From Dysgonomonas sp. 521 (GTDB lineage Bacteria; Bacteroidota; Bacteroidia; Bacteroidales; Dysgonomonadaceae), in contig NZ_QVMO01000034.1 of assembly GCF_010501055.1 (NCBI RefSeq), positions 1 to 39,288 of the forward strand: DNA of 39,288 nucleotides, read 5' to 3'. The notes under the pieces were generated by a model that saw nothing but the letters and a program-made list of their open reading frames with translations, ran no database searches and had not been told where the DNA came from. Numbering within the stretch: position 1 is the stretch's first letter; each line of letters starts with the position of its first letter. This document shows, piece after piece, positions 25,410 to 32,175 of this stretch. A program made the translations under genes and the position numbers.

Positions 25410-26018
25410 CTAATAACGCCACTTATCCAATACGCCTTCTCCAAATATTTCCGAAACTATTTCTTCCGTCCATTCATCCACATCTTGCTGCTCAACACCC
25501 GACCCGAACAGATCAGACTGGCACAGGATAAGGCAACCTTTCAGGTAATCACCAAACGAAGTAAATAACTTTGTAATATACGGCCTTTCATCGTGGTCGT
25601 AATAATATATCTCTTTTGTCTCGCTATGGAAACAAAACATGTTGCCATTGCCCAGATAATCGCTGAAACTAATCAGGTATGGCAATGACTGATTATCCTC
25701 TTCTGTAAAATCAGGCCCATACTGTGGCGCGTCTTTCCATATATCTTCCAGCCAGCCCATCTCCGAAAATTCCTGTAGTTGCTCGCCAATGGGCGCAACG
25801 CCAAAGGTTTTATAGAATAATTTCAATTCGCCGGGCAAGGTTGTACCCAGCCTGTTTTCCAAATCAGAAATTTCTGCGTCTGTTTTTGAAGCGGGTAATT
25901 CATCATTCCAGTTTTCGGCCAGCGATTCTATAATAATCCGGGTATTTACTGCCCAATCCGGGTCAGATATTTTCTCAAAAGGAATTATTATATCCGATTT
26001 CTTGTTTATGTCAATCAT
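25410..26018 (-). CDS. SMI1/KNR4 (SUKH) family protein, probable immunity protein
   Basis: The 202-residue product has the SUKH signature SDLENRLGTTLPGELKLFYKTFG (about 50-72), then GWLEDIWKD and LPYLISFSDYLGNGNMFCF, followed by EIYYYDHDE, the beta-strand pattern of the family. It is acidic and has no signal peptide, so it acts in the cytoplasm. Bacterial SUKH proteins commonly neutralise polymorphic toxins such as contact-dependent or type VI effectors. It lies about 50 bp downstream of the leucine-rich-repeat-like gene on the same strand and forms the end of a three-gene group. No cognate toxin is in the window. Confidence 0.8.
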   Translation of the reverse strand: MIDINKKSDIIIPFEKISDPDWAVNTRIIIESLAENWNDELPASKTDAEISDLENRLGTTLPGELKLFYKTFGVAPIGEQLQEFSEMGWLEDIWKDAPQYGPDFTEEDNQSLPYLISFSDYLGNGNMFCFHSETKEIYYYDHDERPYITKLFTSFGDYLKGCLILCQSDLFGSGVEQQDVDEWTEEIVSEIFGEGVLDKWRY

Positions 26019-26070
26019 ATATTTCTTAATTAGTAGTTATGCAATTCCAATATAATTAGATAAATTTATT

Positions 26071-27072
26071 TTAAATTGTTACACCAGCCAGACCAGGCTG
26101 CATATATGCCCAATTATTATCTTCTACAAATTTCTCTATAATAGAAGTTTCCTTATTGTTTTTACGGAAATTAATATAAACAGATTCAAGTTTTCTCAAC
26201 TTGGTTAATGGAGTAAAGCTCGAAGCCACAGGAAATTGTAATTCGGTAAGCATCAAACCTCTAAGCTTTTTTAAGTCATATATATATTCCAAGCCGTATT
26301 GCAAATTAGGACTTCCCACTATTTCCAGTATTTCCAGTTCTGATAATTTAGAAAGATTCGGAATTGTGTCAAACTGAAATATCCAATGCAGAGTCAGCCT
26401 CCTCAAATTTATCATATCCGAAATAAAGGTAAAGTCTTCACAGTTCTTTATCTTTTTCAGGTACAGTGATTGAAGATTAGGGAATAGTTGTGGTAATAAC
26501 TCAGATGAGATTAACTTTTTATCGATACTAAAAAATTTAAGAGCAGGACAGAGTGGAGTTTTTGCCAAATCAAATTCAGGAACATACAAGAATTCTAATG
26601 ATGTGATTATATCATTTATTACCTCCTGTTGTTTTTTGTTCAGTCCCAAATCCAGTTTTAGCTTTTTGAGGTATTTCAATTGTCGCAAAGGTTCAAATGA
26701 TATAGACTTTTTGAATAAACCCAGCGTATAAAAATAAGTCAATAAAGGTGTGTTTGTCAAAAAATCAAAGCTCTCTATCGCTTCTTTATATTCCTGATTT
26801 AATATTCCCAGATTTTTTACATTTGGTATATATTTCAGAATATCCAGATTATAAATCAATCCTTCCTTCTTTTCCAAATAATTGACACCATACTGTAATG
26901 CTATAGTATAATCCTGCTTTAACAGGATTCTATTCAAAGCATGCAACTGCTCTTCTGAAAATCCAATATAACCGCTTATATCTATAGATATTTCGGCAGA
27001 TGTCTTTTCGGACAATTGTTCTATCTCGTTTGCTGTATACTTATGTAAATATATTATATCTTTCCAAGCCAT
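26071..27072 (-). CDS. Leucine-rich-repeat-like cytoplasmic protein in the immunity-type cluster
   Basis: This 333-residue protein has no signal peptide. From about residue 85 it has irregular leucine-rich repeats of 20-25 residues (IPNVKNLGILN, LRQLKYLKKLKLDLG, FPNLQSLYLKKIKNC, MINLRRLTLHWIF, LSKLSELEILEIVGS, LKKLRGLMLTELQF, LTKLRKLESVYINFR). Many repeats keep the LxxLxxLxL core. The N-terminal 80 residues contain FSEEQLHALNRILLKQDYT. It starts 2 bp after the stop of the DUF4304-like gene, so the two are co-transcribed. Cytoplasmic LRR proteins of this kind are found in Bacteroidota toxin-immunity arrays, but no exact family can be named. Confidence 0.75.
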   Translation of the reverse strand: MAWKDIIYLHKYTANEIEQLSEKTSAEISIDISGYIGFSEEQLHALNRILLKQDYTIALQYGVNYLEKKEGLIYNLDILKYIPNVKNLGILNQEYKEAIESFDFLTNTPLLTYFYTLGLFKKSISFEPLRQLKYLKKLKLDLGLNKKQQEVINDIITSLEFLYVPEFDLAKTPLCPALKFFSIDKKLISSELLPQLFPNLQSLYLKKIKNCEDFTFISDMINLRRLTLHWIFQFDTIPNLSKLSELEILEIVGSPNLQYGLEYIYDLKKLRGLMLTELQFPVASSFTPLTKLRKLESVYINFRKNNKETSIIEKFVEDNNWAYMQPGLAGVTI

Positions 27073-27073
27073 A

Positions 27074-27697
27074 TTATATTTTGTTATCCAACTCCTTAAA
27101 TTTATCTATCACACTTAAATCATCGTTTAAGTTCTTCTCTAACCAACCTTTTACCGCATCAAAACCTTGCAGTGCATAAATAATAGAGGCTACTTCTAAT
27201 TTATCACTATATTGCAGGCTTCCCCACAGCCTGTTTTTCAGAAATGGGTGCTCATTCAGTATCCCTTCATAGATGCTGTTCAAATCAGGGAATATCTCTA
27301 TCAGATGGAAAGCGCCGCTTATCAATTCTTCTTTTATTTCACTCACAACGCTTTCCCTGTTCACATTTTGTTTGTAACAGACCGACAAATAATTGTCTGA
27401 CGGGGAGAAGTGGCTTATACTTCCTGCCAATATAGGATAATCCGACAAATGGTCTGTAATGATACTTTTATATATTTTCCTTACCTCCGGATAATACAGC
27501 CCAATGAAACAACTGACGTAAATAGTATCGGGATCATTTCCATGCTGTCTCCCTTGAAAAGATATTTGTTCCTGACGTTTATAGTCCGTTTTATACTTAC
27601 GCACAAAAGAAAACTGCCTGCCACGCCTTGTAAATCCTTTTTCGAGCAGGAAGGGCTGTAAATCATCAACTATTTCGGCGAGCTTATCTTTCATCAT
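27074..27697 (-). CDS. DUF4304-like protein in the immunity-type cluster
   Basis: The 207-residue product opens with DDLQPFLLEKGFTRRGRQFSFVRKY, close to the start of DUF4304 proteins, which are typically annotated among immunity or uncharacterised genes of bacterial toxin clusters. The middle has ISFQGRQHGNDPDTIYVSCFIGLYYPEVRKI. The C-terminal third is helical (YALQGFDAVKGWLEKNLNDD). There is no signal peptide. It is the first gene of the set DUF4304-like, LRR-like and SUKH, with almost no spacing to the second. The DUF assignment rests on memory of the family opening and needs a profile check. Confidence 0.65.
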   Translation of the reverse strand: MMKDKLAEIVDDLQPFLLEKGFTRRGRQFSFVRKYKTDYKRQEQISFQGRQHGNDPDTIYVSCFIGLYYPEVRKIYKSIITDHLSDYPILAGSISHFSPSDNYLSVCYKQNVNRESVVSEIKEELISGAFHLIEIFPDLNSIYEGILNEHPFLKNRLWGSLQYSDKLEVASIIYALQGFDAVKGWLEKNLNDDLSVIDKFKELDNKI

Positions 27698-27831
27698 CGT
27701 TCAATATGGTTTCTGATACAGGAATTCGGTATTCAGTCTATCGAAACCTATATTTTCCTAATAGTTTTGTGTATTTGGTAAAAATAAGATTTATATTCCG
27801 GAAAAAATCATACTTAGCCATGATAAACGAA

Positions 27832-27871
27832 TAAAATGCCTCAAAAGTAAAACATTTTGAGGCATTTTATC
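27832..27871. terminator. Terminator downstream of cinA
   Basis: Perfect 16-bp stem, ATAAAATGCCTCAAAA with TTTTGAGGCATTTTAT, around an 8-nt loop. The T-rich flank on the minus strand lies 20 bp past the CinA stop. Confidence 0.8.
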
Positions 27872-27891
27872 TCGATGATTTTTATATTATC

Positions 27892-29121
27892 CTAACCATT
27901 CTCCACCATTTCCAGCAACTGCAACATTCCGGCATTTGACGCGCGCATGATATTAGAATCCCTGTATTTGCCGAACTGATACTTTCTTGCTACATATTTA
28001 TCTTTATAAGTGGTGCAAATCCAGACTGTACCAACAGGCTTTTCGTCTGTGCCCCCATCAGGCCCTGCAATACCCGTTATAGCAATACTACAATCTACAT
28101 TTAATACACGTTGAGCTCCTCTTGCCATTTCTATGGCTACAGCTTCGCTTACCGCGCCAAACCTGTTCAAGGCTTCCTGTGACACCTGTAGTATATTTAC
28201 TTTTGTTTCGTTGGCGTACGAAACGACAGAGCCTTTAAAATAATTGGAGGAACCGGCTACAGATGTTATCATGTGCGCTATGTTACCACCTGTACAGCTT
28301 TCGGCAGTAGCCAGCGTCAGGCCTTTTTCGAACAAGCGTTCTCCGAGTATTTTTTCTACAACAATATCCTTTTCTGCAACAATAGCTTCGCCTAATAATC
28401 CTTTCAACTTCTTTACCTGTTCATTCAATTCCGGTAAACGCTGTTCGCCACGGACAAACAAACGCAGCTTCATCAGCCCGAGTGAAGGCAAGTAAGCCAG
28501 TCCGAATCCTTCAGGCAGGTTATCTTCAAAATCGGCAATATGCATAGCCAGTGCCGATTCGGTATATCCTTTTACAATAAATACCCTTTTAAGATATGCC
28601 TCAATCTCAAATTTTTGTTTCAGACGCGGCAATATCTCATTCTCCATTATATATTTCATTTCATGGGGTACTCCGGGCATCGAAACCAACACTTTTCCTT
28701 TATGGTCGAACCATGTAACAGGAGCCGTCCCTACCCTGTTTTGTATTACCGTACAGTCTTTAGGCACATAAGCCTGATTACGTGTCAGTTCGTTCAGCGA
28801 GGTAAAACTGGAAACCACATTCTTTATATTTTCCAGCACCGAATCGTCGAATACAAGTGTAGTACCGAAGTAATCGCAAAGCGTTTTCTTTGTTATATCG
28901 TCTTTTGTAGGGCCGAGGCCTCCGGTCATCAGCACTACGTCTACGCGCTGAAACACATTGTCTATCGTGTCTTTAATTTGTTGGGCATTATCGCCTATCG
29001 ATTGTATTTCTTCTACTTCGAATCCTGCCAGGGTAAGTTGATGAGCCATCCACGCAGAATTGGTATCTACAATCTGGCCTATCAGAATTTCATCTCCTAT
29101 AGTAACTATTGCTGTTTTCAT
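27892..29121 (-). CDS. cinA: CinA-family nicotinamide-nucleotide amidohydrolase/competence-damage protein
   Basis: The start at 29121 (MKTAIVTIGDEILIGQ) is the usual beginning of this family. The ORF extends in frame to 29154, but that would run into the -7 box at 29152-29159. The N-terminal COG1058/MoCF-like domain has GDEILIGQIVDTNSAWM and MTGGLGPTKDDITK. The C-terminal PncC domain has LATAESCTGGNIAHMITSVAGSSNYF and SIAITGIAGPDGGTDEKPVGTV. The protein deamidates nicotinamide mononucleotide in NAD recycling, and the N-terminal half is an ADP-ribose pyrophosphatase in some members. Its length of about 409 residues is normal for the family. Confidence 0.93.
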   Translation of the reverse strand: MKTAIVTIGDEILIGQIVDTNSAWMAHQLTLAGFEVEEIQSIGDNAQQIKDTIDNVFQRVDVVLMTGGLGPTKDDITKKTLCDYFGTTLVFDDSVLENIKNVVSSFTSLNELTRNQAYVPKDCTVIQNRVGTAPVTWFDHKGKVLVSMPGVPHEMKYIMENEILPRLKQKFEIEAYLKRVFIVKGYTESALAMHIADFEDNLPEGFGLAYLPSLGLMKLRLFVRGEQRLPELNEQVKKLKGLLGEAIVAEKDIVVEKILGERLFEKGLTLATAESCTGGNIAHMITSVAGSSNYFKGSVVSYANETKVNILQVSQEALNRFGAVSEAVAIEMARGAQRVLNVDCSIAITGIAGPDGGTDEKPVGTVWICTTYKDKYVARKYQFGKYRDSNIMRASNAGMLQLLEMVENG

Positions 29122-29151
29122 TGTTTTATGAAGTATTTTTTTTGACTGGTG

Positions 29152-29159
29152 CAAATGTA
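29152..29159 (-). promoter_or_regulatory. Predicted -7 box of cinA
   Basis: The minus strand reads TACATTTG, a full TAnnTTTG match, 31 bp before the CinA start at 29121. It supports the shorter start, because the longer frame would begin inside the promoter. Confidence 0.6.
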
Positions 29160-29339
29160 CAACTTTTTAAGAACAATGATAAAACCAGAGCAACAGTACC
29201 AAAATTGATTTTGATCTTATAAGGTCCGGTTCCGGTTCTTTTTTGCAGTATATCCATCAACCCCCCGCAAGGGGCATACTTTATTTACTGTATGTAAGCC
29301 TAACGCAACATGCGGACGAAAAGATAAAAGTCTACTTAA

Positions 29340-29380
29340 CTGAAAGGCAAGATAATATAATATACTATCCTGTCTTTCAG
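29340..29380. repeat. Imperfect hairpin in the cinA upstream region
   Basis: CTGAAAGGCAAGATA (29340-29354) pairs with TATCCTGTCTTTCAG (29366-29380) with two wobble-type mismatches. The function is unknown, and there is no T-run. Confidence 0.4.
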
Positions 29381-29402
29381 ACAGTAGTTACTAAGCATTT
29401 TG

Positions 29403-29598
29403 ATCTCCGCAGGTAGGTGGCCCAATGTCATCAAGTGAAGCATCTCTTTTCTTTAAAGCAATTTGACTACACGAGATGCTTCGTGCCTCTGCATGACAGA
29501 GAGGGTAAAATGCTGTTTACCCAAGGCGACGCTTCGCTTGCCATTGGGCTGAAATAATAAAGGCTTTCAGCCTTAACTTAGTGACATTGGATCGGAGA
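29403..29598. repeat. Inverted-repeat-bounded structured unit
   Basis: ATCTCCG plus CCAATGTCATCAAG near the left end (29403-29435) pair with CTTAGTGACATTGG plus CGGAGA near the right end (29577-29598). Inside are AAGGCT-TTC-AGCCTT and a second CCATTGGGC that could compete for the left arm. It is non-coding in all frames and looks like a small repeat element or structured RNA. No second copy was seen in the window. Confidence 0.4.
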
Positions 29599-29723
29599 CC
29601 TACGGCTCTGGAATAGGGCTTTTCAAGCCAGTTTCAATATTTTTTGTCATGTGCTAAAACGGAATATATAAAAAAAATCATCCGATTTTGGTGGGGTTGC
29701 CCTGATGGTAAGTACAGAACACG

Positions 29724-29800
29724 AATTAGTTTATATTATTATTTAAATGTATATATCTGATTATCAGTATTAATATAAATATGGATAATACAAACTAATT
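29724..29800. repeat. Long AT-rich palindrome
   Basis: AATTAGTTTATATTATTA at the left pairs with TGGATAATACAAACTAATT at the right with a few mismatches. The centre CTGATTATCAG is itself palindromic. Outer words AAGTAC (about 29710) and GTACTT (about 29810) extend the symmetry. It is likely a foldback element and is unlike the MITE at 31389 in sequence. Confidence 0.5.
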
Positions 29801-29873
29801 TCAACTTAGTACTTAAACGAAAATAATTAATGTTAAACAATCATCATTGTGTCATAAATACATATTTAATATA

Positions 29874-29881
29874 TATCTTTG
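29874..29881 (+). promoter_or_regulatory. Predicted -7 box of the small lipoprotein gene
   Basis: TATCTTTG on the plus strand matches TAnnTTTG. It implies a leader of about 145 nt before the ATG at 30035. Confidence 0.4.
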
Positions 29882-30034
29882 TAGCAGATAAGAGTTCCAA
29901 ACTATATTAAAACAATTTTCAGATTCACAAACAACAAGAATCTTATTGACTGGTAACCCAGCCCCATCTTATATAATAATATGCCAAGATGGTGATTGTA
30001 TAGAATCCTGAATTATATAAAAACTATTTCACAA

Positions 30035-30478
30035 ATGAAAAAGACTGTGCTTTTTAGCATGTTTGTGATGCTATTTACCATCACTTCATGTACGGATGAG
30101 GGTAATGAAAATCAAGATCCTATAGTCGGCAAATGGATTGCAACTAACGTAAAATCGAATGGGATACTGATTGAATGGAATCCGGCCACCAAACAATCGG
30201 CTGCTACTGAAGATACTTCATCAAACTGCTATCTGGATAGTTGGATCAAATTTAACGATAACAAGTTAGTTGAAATGTTCGATGCCTGTGAAAACAAGTT
30301 ATCCGCAGGCACATGGAAACAAAACGGAAAACAGCTAACGATAGATATGGCATATTATCCATCTACCATAGAAATCATAAACCTGACAGGGAATAGCATG
30401 AAATGTACGATGAAAGTATTTTATAATGAGTATACACATGAGGAATTTGAGATATTCTACGAAAGAGTAGATTCATAG
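30035..30478 (+). CDS. Small lipocalin-like lipoprotein
   Basis: I use the ATG at 30035 (MKKTVLFSMF) because it begins the lipoprotein signal directly; the frame is open 13 codons further upstream. The lipobox is TITSC with the lipid on C19. The mature part has IVGKWIATNV, then WIKFNDNKLVEMFDA, GTWKQNGKQLTID and TMKVFYNEYTHEEFEIFYERVD. That is the strand order of the lipocalin-like proteins common in Bacteroidota, where G-x-W near the N-terminus is the key motif. At 147 residues it is of the usual size. It probably binds a small hydrophobic ligand in the envelope. It is a single-gene unit with its own promoter and terminator, convergent with the next gene. Confidence 0.78.
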   Translation: MKKTVLFSMFVMLFTITSCTDEGNENQDPIVGKWIATNVKSNGILIEWNPATKQSAATEDTSSNCYLDSWIKFNDNKLVEMFDACENKLSAGTWKQNGKQLTIDMAYYPSTIEIINLTGNSMKCTMKVFYNEYTHEEFEIFYERVDS

Positions 30479-30504
30479 CAACTTTTATTCAAAACTTCCG
30501 TGGG

Positions 30505-30540
30505 AGCTACAGGCTGAGATAGTTTGTAGCTTCTTTTTTT
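30505..30540 (+). terminator. Terminator of the lipocalin-like gene
   Basis: AGCTACA (30505-30511) pairs with TGTAGCT (30525-30531), followed by TCTTTTTTT. It stands 26 bp after the stop codon. Confidence 0.75.
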
Positions 30541-30544
30541 ATTC

Positions 30545-31318
30545 TCAAAAACCCGTGGTCAACAGTCCCCGTGCTCCTTTCATTCCACACTTCTGATACT
30601 TATTGTAGGCAGTGGCGGCAGCCTCACGGACAGAAGCGGCGCTTCCCCCATCGAGGTAAACAGTTATAGCGTCATGCAGTGTGTATGCTTCGGGGCTCAT
30701 CAGGTGTGTAGACCACAACAAAGGGTTCGCCTTTGCTGACTGCAAGTAAGGTGTAAAAAAACGCTTACTGTAACAGGCAAGGATGATGGCATCCCGCTTT
30801 TTTCCATCAGTATTTTTGTATGTATTGGCTAAAGAAAAATCCATCAGTCCGTTGTGCCCTATATATGCTACAAGTTTTGCTTCCCCGTACAATCCCAGAT
30901 CTGTATTATCATCCAGCTTAATTGTACTTTTCTTGCTACCCGCGCATGATTCCAGAAAGTCGATTGTGCAATCGCTTATATATTTACCGTCATACGCATC
31001 GGCTATCAGGTAACAATTTTTTGTTTTATGCTTGAAAACAATCCGTTCGAGACAAATATCGTCAACATTCTTGTAGCGTTTGACTTCCTTCCAGTCCGCA
31101 CTCTTCCTGAAGTATGTACGGATGCCATACCCGCATCCCCAATAAAGGTTGTTATCCGGGTCTTGACCGTTCCCTATGCCTTTCGGAACTTTTACTATGC
31201 CCTGATACTTGTTATCACAAAGGGCTACCATAACATGAATAGTTTGTATCTGCTGGGCCGATGATACCGATAATAGGAACAGGAAAAAGCTAAATAAGAA
31301 GATGACCTTTTTTCTCAT
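30545..31318 (-). CDS. Secreted protein with a caspase-like His/Cys pattern
   Basis: Not a family I can name with certainty. A signal peptide spans 1-21 (SVSSA before QQIQ). The body has three features of clan CD (caspase-like) peptidases in the right order: a strand ending YIGHNG (H155), where the catalytic His is expected, then a strand AIILACYS (C182), where the catalytic Cys is expected, and an earlier strand-loop NCYLIADAYDGKYISDC. The C-terminal part (STHLMSPEAYTLHDAITVYLDGG, then AAATAYNKYQKCG) is helical. At 257 residues it is a single-domain protein without a prodomain. Its start lies 20 bp from a 25-bp palindrome and 71 bp from a MITE-like element. Peptidase activity is a prediction from two short motifs. 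Confidence 0.55.
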   Translation of the reverse strand: MRKKVIFLFSFFLFLLSVSSAQQIQTIHVMVALCDNKYQGIVKVPKGIGNGQDPDNNLYWGCGYGIRTYFRKSADWKEVKRYKNVDDICLERIVFKHKTKNCYLIADAYDGKYISDCTIDFLESCAGSKKSTIKLDDNTDLGLYGEAKLVAYIGHNGLMDFSLANTYKNTDGKKRDAIILACYSKRFFTPYLQSAKANPLLWSTHLMSPEAYTLHDAITVYLDGGSAASVREAAATAYNKYQKCGMKGARGLLTTGF

Positions 31319-31337
31319 AGTTTATATTTTTAAGTGT

Positions 31338-31362
31338 TATTAATATCGTAACGATATTAATA
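31338..31362. promoter_or_regulatory. Palindromic operator candidate ahead of the caspase-like gene
   Basis: TATTAATATCG and CGATATTAATA are perfect complements around TAA, giving 11-bp arms. It sits 20 bp before the start codon of the minus-strand gene, where a dimeric repressor could block transcription. Confidence 0.5.
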
Positions 31363-31388
31363 GAGAGAAAAAAGAATGAAATTCCATA

Positions 31389-31572
31389 AGAAACTGTTTA
31401 AATTTTATTCGTTCAAATTTTTATAGATGTTTTAGAGATGTTTTTTTCTTCCTCGAAACGATAATAGCGGGCTATTTGAGTTGAGAGAAAGGAAAAAACA
31501 GCCAAAAACAGCCTAAAAATGAACGAAGAAAAAGATATAATAAAATATTCGTATAAAATTTAAACAGTTTCT
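31389..31572. mobile_element. MITE-like foldback element, third copy
   Basis: The termini AGAAACTGTTTAAATTTTAT and its complement are perfect 20-bp inverted repeats. The interior is almost the same as the copy at 23895, including TTCTTCCTCGAAACGATAAT and AATAGCGGGCTATTTGAG. Both ends differ from the 23895 copy at the same third base (A for T) in a compensating way. It ends 3 bp beyond the stop codon of the neighbouring gene. Confidence 0.75.
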
Positions 31573-31575
31573 AAA

Positions 31576-32100
31576 TCAATCGCTAAATAAATAACGCTGT
31601 ACTAAATCCATAAATACTTTTTTATCAGAACGACGCTTTTTTATCATTTTCCGCCACAGGTTTTCCGAAAATTCTATTTTATTTCCCCGGCTGTCCTCAT
31701 AAATCATTTTATCAAAAATATCTTTCTTCAAAGATGCTTTTTCCTGCTGATTATTCTCATATTGCTGATAGCCGAAAATATCTATTTTATATTTTTCTTT
31801 ATAGTTTGATAATTCTGCACACATATCTATCAGCCACATAAAGGCTTTAGTATCGTTTTGCTTAAAATCTCTGAGTATATCGTTCCAATATTCTTTCGAA
31901 AACTCTACTTCATTATTCCTGTTATCCGTGTATATCCAGGCATCAAAAACATCTTTTTTTAGTGAGGCTTTCTGGTTGTTATTGCTTTCATATTGCAAAT
32001 ATCCAAAAATATCTTTTTCTATCTTTACTCCTTTCCCAAACTGAGGATAAGCACTCAAAGCGGTAAATGCAAACAGGATAATTATGTATATACCTTTCAT
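31576..32100 (-). CDS. Secreted protein made of two tandem repeats
   Basis: The start at 32100 (MKGIYIIILF) gives a signal peptide ending SAYP before QFGKGV. The mature protein is two copies of a unit of about 70 residues. The first has KDIFGYLQYESNNNQKASLK, KDVFDAWIYTDNRNNEVEFS and a final KAFMWLIDM. The second has IDIFGYQQYENNQQEKASLK, KDIFDKMIYEDSRGNKIEFS and KVFMDLVQRY. No cysteines or catalytic residues stand out. The function is unknown. The short strand-turn units ending in GN.IEFS suggest a small beta-rich binding protein. The MITE-like element lies directly after its stop codon. Confidence 0.7.
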   Translation of the reverse strand: MKGIYIIILFAFTALSAYPQFGKGVKIEKDIFGYLQYESNNNQKASLKKDVFDAWIYTDNRNNEVEFSKEYWNDILRDFKQNDTKAFMWLIDMCAELSNYKEKYKIDIFGYQQYENNQQEKASLKKDIFDKMIYEDSRGNKIEFSENLWRKMIKKRRSDKKVFMDLVQRYLFSD

Positions 32101-32175
32101 ACGTATTATCATTAAAGATTGTACATCATGTTTAATAATAAGACGTAGTTAGCAAGCAAAGGTTTAAACGAAACA

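Larger units (their letters stand above)
29160..30034. other. Long non-coding region with several structured elements
   Basis: About 870 bp without a gene between CinA and a small lipoprotein. It holds a 41-bp hairpin (29340-29380), an inverted-repeat-bounded unit of about 196 bp (29403-29598), a palindrome of about 77 bp (29724-29800), a predicted promoter (29874-29881), and a leader with a short hairpin pairing CCATCTT (29964-29970) with AAGATGG (29986-29992). The density of structures suggests repeat elements or their remnants. Confidence 0.6.

Noticed and set aside
29122..29154. Longer CinA start
   Set aside because: Family members begin at MKTAIVTIGDEIL; the longer frame starts within the -7 box at 29152-29159.
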